A DNA stretch of 64,000 bases from Phallus indusiatus. Its lineage: Eukaryota > Basidiomycota > Agaricomycetes > Phallales > Phallaceae. Below are positions 34,678 through 47,668 of the stretch, in pieces; the first letter of the stretch is position 1; the number at the start of each line of letters is the position of its first letter. The notes under the pieces were generated by a model. That model saw only the letters and a list, made by a program, of their open reading frames with translations. It had not been told where the DNA came from and made no database searches. Both the position numbers and the translations under genes were made by a program. The stretch spans positions 1-64,000 of the forward strand of contig JAQFWX010000032.1 in assembly GCA_027605045.1 (NCBI GenBank), in the 5' to 3' direction.

Positions 34678-35684
34678 TTAAACTTTGGCTTTTTTGGCAC
34701 CATCGACTTGGACTTCAGCTGCAGAGCGCTTTTTACCGTTTGTCTCGGCGACGCCATTGTTTGCAACGTGTTCAAAGTATTCCAGAGAAGCCACAGGATC
34801 TGCTTTCATTGTTTTTCCACCTTCTTTCCAATTAGCGGGACAAACTTCACCGTACTTGTCCTAAGTTTTTTCGTTAGATAGCAATTGAGATGTCATAACC
34901 CATCACATACAGCAAATTGGAACGCTTTGATAAGTCTCAGTGTCTCGTCAACACTACGACCAACCGGAAGGTCATTCACAGTTTGTTGGCTAGTAAGATA
35001 TGGAATGAATAACACAGATTGGCTACCAACGAGGAGAAATAATACCGCAAAATGCCTGTCGGATCAATTATGAAGAGACCACGAAGGGCTTTGCCTTCAT
35101 CCTCAATCAGAACGCCATAATCTCTGTAAACGAGTAAGAGAATGGAACCACCGTATGACGACCGTGACGGACCTCGAGATCTTCATGGGTTTATCGGCTA
35201 ATAGGGGAAGTTTTAAATCAGGTCCCAAACCGCCTTGTTTGCGGGGTTGAAGAGACCAAGCAAGGTGAGCATACTCGGAGTCAGTAGATACGCCTTTGAG
35301 GATTGATTAATATTGATTTGTCACGGACTCTCCAAAAGCCAACGAAGACGGAATCATACCTAAAACAACCGTGTTCAGATTTTCAAATTCTGGTAATGCG
35401 TCGTTGAAAGCAAGGATTTCTGTCGGACAAACAAATGTAAAGTCTCTGCAGAAGTTATAAAGCCTTGCAAGAAGAGCTTGAAAGCACTCTTACAGAGGAT
35501 AAAATAACAAGATCACCCTAACAAAGAATCAGGTCAACGCGACTTCGCCAATTTACACGTCTTTGAATACGATTAGTTACCATTTTCCTTTGCTAGTGTA
35601 GGTTTCTAATGAAACTTCTTGAAAAGCCCCAGAAACAACGGCGGTTGTTTTGAAAGTGGGAGCGGGGCGACGAATTTCAGGCAT
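34678..35684 (-). CDS. TSA1: 2-Cys peroxiredoxin
   Basis: A minus-strand gene with about six introns; the first exons are 35581-35684, 35494-35517 and 35360-35445. The start is [17 protein letters not shown]. The peroxidatic Cys is in [14 protein letters not shown] and the resolving Cys in GEVCPANW near the C-terminus, as in typical 2-Cys enzymes. [17 protein letters not shown] and [11 protein letters not shown] are also family hallmarks. It reduces hydrogen and organic peroxides using thioredoxin in the cytosol. After the usual end (EYF) there is an unusual tail rich in Lys, Ala and Val ([20 protein letters not shown]) that could act as a nuclear signal; that is inference. The gene symbol follows the yeast orthologue. 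Confidence 0.92.
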
Positions 35685-36139
35685 GTTTTAGATAACAACG
35701 AAACAAGGAAAATCACTCTGACGGTGAAATATTGCAGACCATCTAAAAAAATTTTCCCGGCTGTCTGTACTACCACAAATGACCGTAAAGCGCTCATCGT
35801 GATTCATAATCCCGACAACGTCCAGGTTCCCGGACCAAATCGCGCCATGTGGTTTATACTTTCTTCCAGTCGATAAGGTCAACAAGGGCAGGATCTCGCG
35901 TTTGAATGGGTATTCAATCCAGGGCGTACAATCATTATCAATGTTTTATTGTTATAAATAAAGAACATTTTTTTTAAGAATAAAAAAAGGAAGGAACAGA
36001 AATGTAAAAGGCAGTGTGAAGAACGCGCTGAACACAACAATCCATTCTTTCCTTTTCATCAAGCTTTTACCCCCTTGTCGTCCATTATGTTCACCCACAA
36101 AGATGAAAAGGTCTTGGGTCAACTAACGGCTGAAATCAT
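35685..36139. other. intergenic
   Basis: Peroxiredoxin promoter and calnexin 3' end. A plus-strand frame crossing 35619-35876 and its antisense are open but without motif. Nothing else seen. Confidence 0.45.
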
Positions 36140-38263
36140 CTATTTCCGCTTCTTAACGGATCCATCGGTTTTCTCACTGGTCGCGGAGCTTACGGCTGCG
36201 GCTTCTGTTTTCTTCTTGTCTTCCGAGGCGGGAGGGTCGACTTTCTTTGTGGACTGTAATAAGGTAAGTAAGAGTAGTGCTACAGTATATAGCAAGATTA
36301 CAAACCTTAGTGACCACTTTCTGCGAACCGATGACACCAGCTAGAGAGCCAATCATACCAAAGAGAGTGAGGAAAGCGGCGAAAATAGCAATAGCAGTGT
36401 TAAACTGAGTCTTGATTGCCAGAATCGGGTCTTCTTTGGCAACTTCAAAGAATTGAATAACTTGGGTACGAATGAAGGTGACTGGGTCTTCTTTCCAGGT
36501 AACCGGTGCTACTTCATCGAGTACGGCTTCCTTTGCCTTACTCTCAGCTTCTTCAATTTTGGCTTTGATATCGAAAGTTTCCTGGGCGAGTTTCTTAGCG
36601 TCCGCGATGGAGTGGCCAACGTAGATGTTGTCAAACAAGATATCCTCAGTCATAGTCCAGATTTCCAAGCCAACACCACCCTTAACACGAATAAGAATGA
36701 CATTACGATGTTTCAATTAGGAAACTTACTATGGGTGCTAAGCTCTTCGCAGGGGTGAGATCTTCAAAGAAGTCTGGGTTAGCAATCTTGCGGGGCTTCC
36801 AGACACCTTTGTAAGCAGGGTTGTCGATCATTGGAGCGAACCATTTGCCTTTGTAGTCGGGATTGGCCTTGTTCGGTCTAGATCAACAGTTATTGACATC
36901 AAGGCTAAAAAAAAAGAGACAACCACACTGACCTCTTCCATTCACCACATCCAGGAGCCTCGTCACATTTAGGGTTTCTGATGCTAGCTGGGATCCATTC
37001 ACCGTCTTCCTCGTCATCCCATTCCTCCGGCTTGATAGCATCTTCAAATCGCGTTCAGTAATGGAAACAGGAGAATAATAAAGGAAGCTCTTACCTGGGT
37101 CAGGAACCATAGCAGGCTCATCGTCCAACCAACCTTCGGGTTTGGTGGCATCCGTGTCGGGGATCTCGTAGGGAGCGTCTTCATCCCAGTCAGCAGGCTA
37201 TATGCAGCTTTAGCGGACGAAAAACTCCATTTAATTTATGCACGGACCTTGGTGGCTTCGGGGTCGGGGATTCTGGCTGTGTCAACCCAGTCCTCAGGTT
37301 TGAAGTCCTCAGGGTCGTCTATAAAACAAGACATTCAGAAAAAGGGTGATAGAAAATGAACAAGAGCATCTCACCAATTTCCTTGGGCGGGTTGACCGCG
37401 GGATCAAAGTCTTCCAAGAGATTACCAGTTTTAGAAACTTCACCATTGATGTCAATTTCAAATGTGTTGTTGGGGCTGTATCAACAAATACGCCTTTAGT
37501 GATATCTTAAAAAAACACGCTAACTGATGCTTACTAAACAACCAAGGTGTATAGCTTGGTGTTCTTGTTGACCGTAGGGGTTGGAGGGGACTTGAGATGC
37601 TTCTCTTCAATTTCACCAGTCTTGGGGTTTTTGTGGCGGAAAATGAAGTGAACCTATTCTCGTGTCATTCCGAAAAGGTTGATTACAGACTGGCAGAACC
37701 GTACCTTGCTCGCTGGGCATGTCATATCAATACCAAACATGATTACCCATGAAGTTTTGTCATCGAATTCTCCGTAAGTTTGGTAGTCCTTTTCAAGGAG
37801 CTTCAAGTAACCACCACCGCAATTGCCCCCTTTCTGGTATTTGGCTTCATATTGTATAACAAGCGGTTCGGTAGTGATATCAATGGACTCCGGGAAAGCA
37901 GCAGAAATGGCGTGATGGTTGGCTTTAGATTTCGCGACGAGACCCTTGTCGCCCTCAATTATGGGGGTGGAAGGCTCTTCAACTTCCCACTTTCCAGTAT
38001 ACGAGAATGTTTCACCGCCGACCGGGGTTTTCTTGGTGGCTTCGGAAGGAGTCCAGCGGTCTTTCCAAGAGTCTGTGAATTGTTCCACAAAGGTACCTTT
38101 AATATTTGAAGGCTATAATATGCAAGTTTTTTTTTATTCATTTCCGGTCTACCAAAAGACTGACGTGTCAACTACTCACGACGAATTTGACGGGTGGTTC
38201 GTCTGCCGTGCAAAGGGCAGATGAGACAAGGATAGCAACCGCAGAAAGAGTGATACTCCTCAT
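36140..38263 (-). CDS. CNE1: calnexin
   Basis: A minus-strand gene of about nine exons from ATG 38261-38263 to TAG 36140-36142. The signal peptide [20 protein letters not shown] is followed by the lectin domain ([41 protein letters not shown]). The P-domain has repeats of the [14 protein letters not shown] type and then the second set ([28 protein letters not shown]). After [20 protein letters not shown] comes one membrane segment ([22 protein letters not shown]) and a Lys-rich cytosolic tail ending KKRK. It binds monoglucosylated N-glycans and helps glycoproteins fold in the ER. All family parts are present and the length is normal. Confidence 0.95.
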
Positions 38264-38355
38264 TGCAGATTACGATGGGGAAGAGGGAAAATAAAAAACG
38301 AAAGACAAAACCGGGGTATGAGAATGGAAATGAGCTGTATAGCTTCGGTTGGACT

Positions 38356-38362
38356 TTTTATA
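38356..38362 (-). promoter_or_regulatory. TATA box of the calnexin gene
   Basis: TATAAAA on the minus strand, 93 bases before the start codon at 38263. Confidence 0.5.
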
Positions 38363-38512
38363 AAATTTGGGTGCTGAGCAAGTGCCACGTATTCAGATTT
38401 CAGTTTTCCCACGCTCTCACATGAAAGCATCGAAGCTTCTCGCAACTGATTTGAAAGCGTTCTGAGTTTTTAATTACAGTACCAACAAAAAAATACAATA
38501 AATGATTTTAAT

Positions 38513-41500
38513 TCAACCTAAATAATCTGCATATTGAGATGCAGAGAGCGCAAGAACGAATTCATCGTCCAAGTATTTTGCAACCGAAATTTGATCTCCC
38601 AAACCTTTCCGTCGACGCGTCTTTAAAACAAGGTCACGAGCCAACGCTTGTCCAGAAGCCGGTTCTAGCGGCCTCAGCATGATAGACGTGTCTGTAGGGT
38701 CTCCTGGTACAATGGCCCAGTGGTCGAATATCTGCAAACAGAACGCCTGGCCCTGTGTGGCCGTTCGCAAATCTGTCTCGAAGCCGTTCGCATCAATCAC
38801 GGGAATTAATGCCTTAATTGTGTACAAAGGCGAACCAGCCTTGGGAATGTCGTGTGTCACATGGCCTCTTCGTCTAGCGAGTACTGTGTATACCGCCGAA
38901 ATACAATCTGCTGGTGATTGTACTTCCACGTAGTAGATAGGCTCCATGAGACGTGGCGAAGCTATCAAGAAAGAACTATAGCAAACACGTCGTGCCGTTG
39001 GTACAATTTGACCTCCACCACGGTATATTGGCTCTTGTGCCAAGCTAGCGTCAAGAAGTCGGAATTTTACATTACGCATCGCTATTGACAAGGGAAGTTA
39101 TTAGTGGGCCAAAACATCTTAAAAGTTAACATACGTTCGTCACAGAGTGGCCCTTCCCGAGCCCCCCACTGGAAACCCTGTTTAATATGATCTCTGACAG
39201 AGTTGAGCAACGTCTTGTCAACTTCCGACGGCAAGGTTTCGTTCAAAAGTATATTGGGCCCGCTATCGTCGGGTCCAAACGCCCATATTGAACGTGATGT
39301 CAGCAGATCGTATTGATATCTCTCTTGCAAGATTTTCCCTCGATCTTTGGCTGACATTCGCATAGATATCCGACCCGACTCGATATCTTCCGCTAGGCCT
39401 TTTTCAAGGGGTTCTGCGATCACTGTGATTTTGTTTCTTTCATGGAACAATGGATTAATAATAGTTACGATGAATGACGGTGAAATAGAAAACCATACTT
39501 TTTATTTGGAGTATCGGCATAACATTTGAGAGCACTCATTTCGAGCACCGTCTCGCAAAATCGGGTGGTCGGATCCGAGACTTTGATCTCGATTTCAGCA
39601 AATAGCCTCCGCAAATCGTGCATGACACAATCCATGTAAAGCTCGCCGGTTCCAATAATGACATGTTCGCCGCTTTCTTCTACTTTTGTTTGGACCAACG
39701 GATACGACTTATTGATACTGCGTAGACCCGCCAGCATTTTGGGTAATTCGGAGGGTGTCATAGGTTCAACGGCAACTTTTAGAATTGACTGAGTGATATG
39801 CTTGATAGGTCGGAATATATAAAGATCAGATTCATAATCGACAGAAGCGAGTGTGGCCGTTTTTGATATAGATGCATCGACACCGCCTAAGAGGACAAGA
39901 TTGCCAGCGGCTACTTCTTCCGTCTCAATCAAGTATCTTAGAAGAAAGAAAGAAAAATAAACTTGAGAAAGAACTCATATATGTAAGACAAACCTTGATT
40001 GATAAATCCAGATGTTTTCCACAACCGCTTTTACCATATCTTCTTCATCCTCTGGCGAATAACCTTCACCCAACACCTTAAGCTCCATACCCTTGCGGAC
40101 CGTCCCCGACATGATACGTCCGAAAGCACGGAAGCCTTGTGCATCCGTTGTTTGGTAGAGTTTTGTTATGTGAACCATGACAGGACCATCTTTTTGTAAT
40201 TCTCTCATTGACTCTGCCAAATCTGACGTCTGTGGGCCGGTATAGGTACGCTCTACCTGGAAAATGGAAAGTATGAAATTGACGGTCAGACAAGTGACAT
40301 ATTTGTAATGATGAGGAAATGATTGACTTTGGAAGAGTTCCCTTTTAATGGTGACGGTATATGCTGAACGATCATATCCACCAAGCCGGTCGCCTTCCCG
40401 AAGAATTGGTCTAGTACCGCTTTGAGTAGCGGCCGCACATCCATCTTGTACATGATAGGCTTTAGAACAATACCAAGCCCCCCCAAAGTTCCTTTGAGCT
40501 GTTCTGTGTTTTCACTTAGTACCACGGTATAAATTTTATAAAGTGGTTCCAGGATGAAATGTACGAAAGAACGTGGGGATTCCGGATCAGGAGCATTACG
40601 AGTAAATTTACGGTGATCTTCATCGAAATATATATCGCCCCAGAGTCGATCAGCAAATCCTTTGACATCGAAAGACCCTGAACTCAGAGATTAGCTCTCG
40701 ATGGAGATAGAATAGACGGGTAGAAGATCTATTAACTCACCATAAGTATCCACATACATTTGTGCAAATGATTGGAGAGTGAAACACCAGCCAAGGTCGG
40801 TACTTGCAAACGCAACGTTCCCTTTTTCGGGGCTCAAACGAAGGTCTGGATCTGAGTTAATAGCACTGAACTACTTTGTTAGAAATCGGGTCTTTTTGAT
40901 AACGAAGCACTCAAACCTTATAAACGTATTCACTTCCTCAACGGTATGCCGGAGCTTATAATAGGCATCTTGGGGTTTGATTCGCAATTCGAGAATAAGA
41001 CGGTCAACCTTGTTGATCACCAAGGTCATTGGTATACCCTCATTGAGTGCATGCCGAATGACGGACTCTGTGTTTACCATAACCTGTCAGGTTGCTTTAG
41101 AACATAGAAATAATATAGAATGGCCAAATGGACACAATACCGACCCCTTCAACGGCATCAACGACTACTATGATACCATCTGTTAAACGTGTAGCGGCAG
41201 CCACCTCATCGACGAAGTTTACATGGCCTGGAGTATCAATCAAGTTAATCAGGTGGGATTTTCCGTGGGTGGTTTGCAGAATCAAAGATATAGGGGAAGA
41301 CTTGAGGGATATTTCTCTCAGGCGGGATAGTACGTGTATGTCAGTGTATCGAATGGGCCGGTCTGCATCCCACGTTAATTGGTGGGTTTCGAGAACCAGC
41401 ATGTCCAGAAGAGAGGTTTTGCCATGGTGGAGGTGACCGACAACAGCAACATTACGAATAAACTCGGGGTAATTGGTCATATCAAGAAGAAAGCTATATA

Positions 41501-41993
41501 AGAAAAACACGTGCGTAAACGGCACGACCATAAGAATACTCGCGTGCTTACCCTTTATCAAAACGCGTAACAGGTAGGTCTTTTTCTTCCACTGCCCATT
41601 TTCTAACTTTGACAGGTGCAATGATAGGTTCCGACAAGGGCTGAGTGTCTTCTTCGTGAACAAGTGCTTCTACATCTGGACCATAAACCTCTTCGGCAGT
41701 GGGATAATACTTTTTATCTTCATGCAACACGACCGCTCTATGCGTTGGAGCTAGACAAATCAATATCGAAAACTTGGGCAAGGCGGGAGAATCCAAAGTA
41801 AAGACATACCATCCACTTCCATAAGTGCCATCTCATCCGCACCCGCTTCGGGTTCGAAACCTTCTAGTAGCTGGGGAGCTGCTTCAGAACGCTGCTGAAA
41901 TTCTTCAGGCAGCAAATTGTCGCCCTCCTCGTCTGACTCGAGGTCTGCACCAATGTAATTTCCAAACTCATCGTAGTCTTCTAATGAAGCCAT
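38513..41993 (-). CDS. SNU114: U5 snRNP GTPase Snu114/EFTUD2
   Basis: A minus-strand gene of about ten exons from ATG 41991-41993 to TGA 38513-38515, around 980 residues. It resembles elongation factor 2 and sits in the U5 snRNP with Prp8 and Brr2, where it controls spliceosome activation and disassembly. The acidic N-terminus [15 protein letters not shown] is diagnostic. GTP-binding motifs are GHLHHGKTS (the His-rich form typical of Snu114 rather than EF2), [10 protein letters not shown] and VINKVDRL. Later blocks include [55 protein letters not shown] and the C-terminal [35 protein letters not shown] split over the last exon. No break was noticed. Confidence 0.96.
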
Positions 41994-42535
41994 TCCTGCG
42001 CGAACGCGAGAGTATCAAAAGAATTGACAGTTCAGATGCTACTGAAGACTCAGAGCACTGAACGAGAGTTAACCAGATACTATTATGTAATCACCCAAAA
42101 TTGTTCGCCACTGAGGCAATAATTCAGGCCAATCATAACAAAGTATATATCTCTGATAAATATCGTTACAAAAAGCATTAGATTTCCAAAACAAAACCAT
42201 CTAATCTTTCCAGTTTCAATCACGTTGATATTAATTTTCAATTTGAATGCCGCACTGCTGTTGTCTCTTTCTTTTCTCACTGCAATGATCAACGACTTTT
42301 GTTTCAAGCAGCCTTCAATGGCATTATTATAGCTAAAATTGACAGTAATCAGCGGATCCGGCTCGGCCCGCGCAGGTTTCAGAGAACATATATTGGTCTG
42401 GTAGCGAAATACATGCCGCGAGTATATAAATACTACCGTCCATGTCAGGTGCTTCCCAGCGTATTGTCTTATTCTCGACCTCTGGAATCTCCCAAGAGGA
42501 GGAAGGATAATCTTGATACCTTATCTTGATACCTT
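41994..42535. promoter_or_regulatory. divergent intergenic region between SNU114 and the b2-like gene
   Basis: Both flanking genes are transcribed outward, so both promoters lie here. A perfect 13-base tandem duplication (TCTTGATACCTTA twice, about 42511-42536) runs right up to the start codon of the plus-strand gene. Other open frames lack motifs. Confidence 0.5.
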
Positions 42536-44775
42536 ATGTCGCACTCTCTTCAGCAGGTCTCAGCCCACAACTCCGAGAAGTAAGTAGTGTGTTTCGGGAC
42601 GGCCATTTTGCCAAGAATTGACCACTACCTCCCTTACGCAGGTCATGCTGGGTAGTAATTGACAACCAGGCTTATGATGTCACGGAATTCTTATCAGTAA
42701 ACCGAGCTTTCTGTATTTTTGGGATGTTGCTCATTATGTCTAGCAACACCCCGGAGGTACCAAAATCATCTTGAAATACGCGGGCAAGGATGCAACGGAC
42801 GCTTTTAATGCTACACACCCGCCTGGTGTTATAGATGCTCATTTACCCAAAAATAAGCATCTGGGTCCAATTTCCAGCGAGGATGCTGTGCAAAGGATAG
42901 AAAGGTCCAAAACAAAAGACGAATTGCGTATGGAGCGTGAGCAGCGCAACAAGCCTTCAATCTCAAAGATGCACAATTTACTTGATATTGAAGTGAGTCT
43001 AAAGGACGGCTTTCATTTTTATTTTGAAAGAGTCTTCTTAAGCATTATACTTCTAGAATGTCGCCAGAAAAGTTCTTTCCTACAAGGCTTTAGCGTATTA
43101 TTCCTCTGCCACTGATGACGAAGTTGGTGAGCACATTTTTTCCTATCTCCTAAAAGATGCTTATATTGACTCGCAATGACAGCTATGAATGAAAATAGAC
43201 GTGCATTTTCGCGTATATTTTTCTGGCCACGCGTCATGAGACCAATGTCCAAGATTGATATCTCCACCACCATTCTGGGCCACTATTCCAGTTTACCAGT
43301 CTTTGTTTCCGGTGCAGCACTTGCCAAACTCGGACATCCATTGGGTGAAGTAAATATCACCCGAGCTTGCGGGAAAGCCAAGATCATTCAGATGGTATCA
43401 TCGAATTCATCTTGTTCATTCGCAGAACTCGCAGCAGCCCGCGTTTCCCCAGAACAGACGTTGTTCTTTCAGCTTTATAAACACAAGGACGATGCCGTTG
43501 CTCAAGCAAGGGTTGATCACGTTGTGGAACTTGGTTACAAAGCTATTTTTCTCACTGTTGACGCAGTCGTTATGAGCAATAGAGAACGAGATATCAAGGC
43601 TAAACCGGCGGATGAGGACGTTGAACCCCTGCGGGAAGAAACGGGCAAGGCTTCTCTTCAGGACCAGCCCCAAAATATTAATAAAGACAAGGAGGACGAG
43701 GATGAGGAATACAATGTAGGTGGGACGTCCGGCGCGATGATCGCGAATGACGATCAAGACATGACATGGGAAAAGGTGCAATCCGATTGATTGGTTTTCT
43801 GTCTTGTCTTATGGATTTTTCTGGATGCACGTGAACTTAGACCATACCGTGGTTAAGACGCGTTACCAAATTGCCTATCGTAATTAAAGGTATCCATAAC
43901 AAAGTCAAGCCCAGATTGCCTGTGCACATATACTGACAAATTACTTGATAGGAATACAATGTGTTGCGGTAAAGCTTGAATCCATTGCGTATTAGTTCCT
44001 GCCTAAAGGGCTTTTTTAGGACGCGGTTTTAGCAGCCGAAGCAGGTGTTGACGGAATTATGATATCTAATCACGGGGGTGAATAAACCTATAACTCTGAT
44101 TTTTTTCTTATTTGATAATAAATTAATCCCTCTGCAACAGGCAGACAGATGGAATAGTAAGAAACCGGTTTATGAATTACTCCATTTTTTCACACAGTCC
44201 TTTCGTCAAAATTTTTTCCATTTAGCTCCATGCCGTCTGTGGACGTACTATACCGTTTGCGCGAACAACGACCAGATGTCTTTGATAAAGTTGAAGGTAG
44301 GCAATATCCGTTGCTTCTTTCAAAAACAATTCTTTTGACAAGTCCCCTTGTAGTTTACTTGGACGGCGGTGTTCGCCGTGGGACAGGTTTTTCTCTCGCC
44401 CATTTAATTGCTTCATTTGGCTGACATTCTTCTCATAGATATTTTAAAATGTTTATGTCTCGGCGCACGCGCGGTTGGTTTAGGAAGACCTTTCCTATAT
44501 GCACAAAGCGTAAGAAGGCAATTCTATATATATATCGTACGTCTCATATATCTCTTCTTAGGCCTATGGCGAGGCAGGCGTTACTCGACTAATTCGAATA
44601 TTGGACCGCGAAATGAGGGCAGGAATGGCCCTTCTAGGAGCCGCTACGTTGAAGGATTTAAAGCCGGAATTTGTACGTACATGTGATTGCTTTTACGTGA
44701 TTATACTGATTGATACCGTTTATGAAGGTTGAGAAAGTTAATTTCCAGCCGGCACAAATGCAAGCAAAGCTATGA
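42536..44775 (+). CDS. flavocytochrome b2-like FMN-dependent dehydrogenase
   Basis: A gene of about thirteen exons from ATG 42536 to TGA 44773-44775. Exons 1-3 encode a cytochrome b5-like domain ([23 protein letters not shown] with the heme-ligand HPGG). Next is the FMN-dependent alpha-hydroxyacid dehydrogenase domain: [98 protein letters not shown] and [17 protein letters not shown] sequence. The SNHGGRQ segment supplies the catalytic His and the substrate Arg. Between the last Arg-Glu-Arg and TIPWLRR there is an acidic loop. It probably oxidises L-lactate or a related 2-hydroxyacid and passes electrons to cytochrome c. The start lacks a visible mitochondrial presequence, unlike yeast Cyb2, so location and acceptor are uncertain. 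Confidence 0.88.
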
Positions 44776-47455
44776 ACGTTTTTTGAATAGAATGGCCGAG
44801 ACTCTCAGGCTCGGGAATGTAGTTGTACGTAAAAATCGTCTTATGACTCAAGGTGAAATGTATGTACCCATTCCAAAGCTTTATAACCTTGCACTATTGC
44901 CAGGCGCGTTTTTCAATTAATTCATCAACTCTTTTTTTCGTGTGTGCACAAGAATCTTTGACAATGCAAGCTTCTTCTCTTCCGAACAGCCAATAACAAT
45001 GAACGATTCATGAGTCTGGCTAGTATTGCTTAGGCGATAACTAAAAAAACTTTAATGAATATATTTTTACGTAAATTGGTAGGCAACGGTAGTATGGACT
45101 TGTATAGCACGGGACCACGTCTCGGAGAAACGCTCACATAAAGAGGTAATGTGAGAATACTCAACTCGGCTTGCCAAATTAGCTGTATGCCTGTGATCTT
45201 TAGCAATACTTACCGATAAACCTTAATTTCACATACTAATAAGGTGCATATTCCGTCGTAAATATAGCTCCACCGGCAGCGGAGCGAAGGTCTAGTATAC
45301 TAATCGAAACAAACAAAGTTTAACTCGAGTAATATTTTTAGAGGAACACAAGCACACTGGCCTCCGTAGCCTTTGATAATGGTAATTGCAGGCTAGAACA
45401 ATGGCAGATCTTGGCTTAATTGAAGAAACAGTCAATAATGCATATTAATTAACATGAGATTTCGATGAACTTGATGGTGGATTTTGGATTGAGGGAGGTC
45501 AACCAGCCAGGGTATTTCCCAATTGGAAGTGCTTTCTAATGATGAATATTATCGCAACATACTTATAGGTGTAATCGGATTGGTGGAAAGGCACATATGA
45601 TATCATTGACTACTTCTGTTTGCCAAACATGAAGATGAGAAATCGTTTAATTGACACGTGAGCGTGACTAGTAGTGACTTTGGGTTATTACTGTGAACTT
45701 TCAACTTGGTTGGTAACAACGGTACGACTTCAAGAAGAAACCATCATATCTCCTGAAATAACAGTTTCGGACAATGCTGTATGACGGAAATTAAAAAGGT
45801 CGCCAACTTGCCAGTTTGTCTTCGTAGCCAGACATTGGGACAAGAGGAAAAGCCAAGATGTGAACTTTTTCAGAATGACTGCCAATAACAAGTGACGGCC
45901 AATACGGGCCTCGAGGGGATCCTTCGGGAAGCTCAACGGATGAATGGTTGATCCAGTGGAGTAAGTATTTATCCATCACGACAGCAAGGTATGGAGAGTA
46001 TTGATTGAGAACTAGACGGGCTTGACGAACGAATTTAGACTGACAAGTGTGGCAGTGAAATGAACATCATTTTTGGGGGTACTAATTAGAGGTGGAGCCT
46101 TCTTTTCTTTCCATTCAAGCTACCATACTCCGGTTAACAAGGCTTAATGTGAGATTGTATGTTACATATATATGCACTTGCCATGATCACCAGCGGTGAG
46201 CCAGAATCTACTTGAAAATACCAGTGAGCGTTCCCGGCCGACCATCGCCTGACAGAGCACCGAAAATTATGCTTATCATACGCACACGAAACGCTGGCGA
46301 ATAGCAATTCGTTCGACTAATAACTTGAAGAACTTCTCATCCGTAGGCGATAATCGGCATGATCGTTTGCGGTTTGCACGGGAGAAAGCAATGCGTTAGG
46401 TATGGATGTGCGGTCCTGGATGTCGATGATTACTGAGATATCGCATCTAGACTCAACCAGATGAGAATAGTCAGTATGGAGGCGGTGAGTAAGATATTGA
46501 AAGTCCCACTGAGTCCGACAAGTGGACTCGAAGTGACGAGCCTCGCGGTTGCAACGCGTGTAAAAGAAGTCGAGCATCGGTGAGAGCCGAATATAATATA
46601 ATAAACATATATCAAAATCTCATCGGGGATTCAGACGAAGGCACCGGCCAAGTGACTGTTTGAATCGGGGTGAAAACCTTAGTCCAAGTGTTCCCCGGAC
46701 CTGCCAGGTTGTAGTGAGCGGAGAGCGGAGAGTGGCACGTCCAGACGGGCCACACGTTATTGTGGAAGTTGTATAGCCTGCAGTGTCCGATAATCTTTGC
46801 CCAACTTTGTGCGGTGTCAGTTTTGGGAGCCAAAATCGGAGCTGTGAGAGGAGCGTCGCATGTTGTCTATTGTGATTAATCATTTACTTATAGCCCTCGG
46901 TTCGGTTCTAGGCGGCTGCGACCAGTGCGTCTCGGATGTTTGGAAATGAAGCAGTCCAGACCACTTCAAACCAGGAGCAAACCAGCCAAGTAGAGATATA
47001 ATAATTTCATCGCGCTTTTCGCTCAAACTCGAAGCTGTCGCAATTCGCAACAGGCTGAAAATTTTCTGAAAATCACGTAACGAGCGTCGGCGACACCCGA
47101 GTCCATTAAGCTCAAGCTTAGGGTTTATTGAGTGCTCGCAAGTGGACGGATGAGTGAGAAAGTTCTTCCCAAAAGAAAGTCGGAATTCGATGCAATTGGC
47201 TCCGCTAAATTTGAAATATGTACGTGCATACTTATTCCAAACGACGACAGTGCCCGGATCACTTGACAAGCCCTGTGCTATTTGATGCCCTGCCAGCTGC
47301 AGTGAATTATATCGAATTCGATATTCGATTGAGCGATTGAGTCTCGCTCTGCTTTATTTGCTTGTTCCCAAAGCACGGCTTATCCAAGCAGTATATATGT
47401 ACATAAATATAGATATGAGTGTATATATATACATACTGGCAATAATCATTGACAA

Positions 47456-47498
47456 GAATAAAATATAAAATAAAAATAAAAATAAAAAATTGAAAAAT
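47456..47498. repeat. A-rich low-complexity tract
   Basis: Imperfect AAAAT repeats about 170 bases before the next gene. Such poly(dA:dT) tracts often exclude nucleosomes at promoters; here that is inference. Confidence 0.6.
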
Positions 47499-47608
47499 GA
47501 AATGAATTGCGTCTCCCGCCTGGTTTTTGGCATTCTGGCAAAGCGTCCGTCACCTTTTTGGGAAGCATCTCTCTCGCCGCCGCCGCTAAAGAATGCCTAT
47601 GATCATCT

Positions 47609-47666
47609 TATTTAACCACCTTCTCTCGCTCTCGCTCTCTCTCTATTACTCTATTTCTTTTCTCCC
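47609..47666 (+). promoter_or_regulatory. core promoter of the F-box-like gene: TATA-like box and CT-rich tract
   Basis: A TATTTAA element at about 47609-47615 is followed by a long pyrimidine run with repeated CTCTCG up to the start codon at 47669. CT-rich tracts between TATA and start are a common core promoter feature in filamentous fungi. Confidence 0.5.
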
Positions 47667-47668
47667 AC

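Larger units (their letters stand above)
44776..47668. other. 2.9 kb with no supported gene
   Basis: Six-frame reading gives only short frames. The longest (46880-47269 minus, 129 codons) and a set of overlapping minus-strand frames at 46317-46883 show no motif, signal peptide or credible splice partners. No tRNA-like structure was recognised. TA-rich repeats occur near 47394-47440. This could hold non-coding RNA or decayed sequence; nothing supports either. Confidence 0.5.

Noticed and set aside
46317..47269. Cluster of overlapping minus-strand frames
   Set aside because: Several frames overlap each other, the composition is not coding-like, and no domain or splice sites link them.
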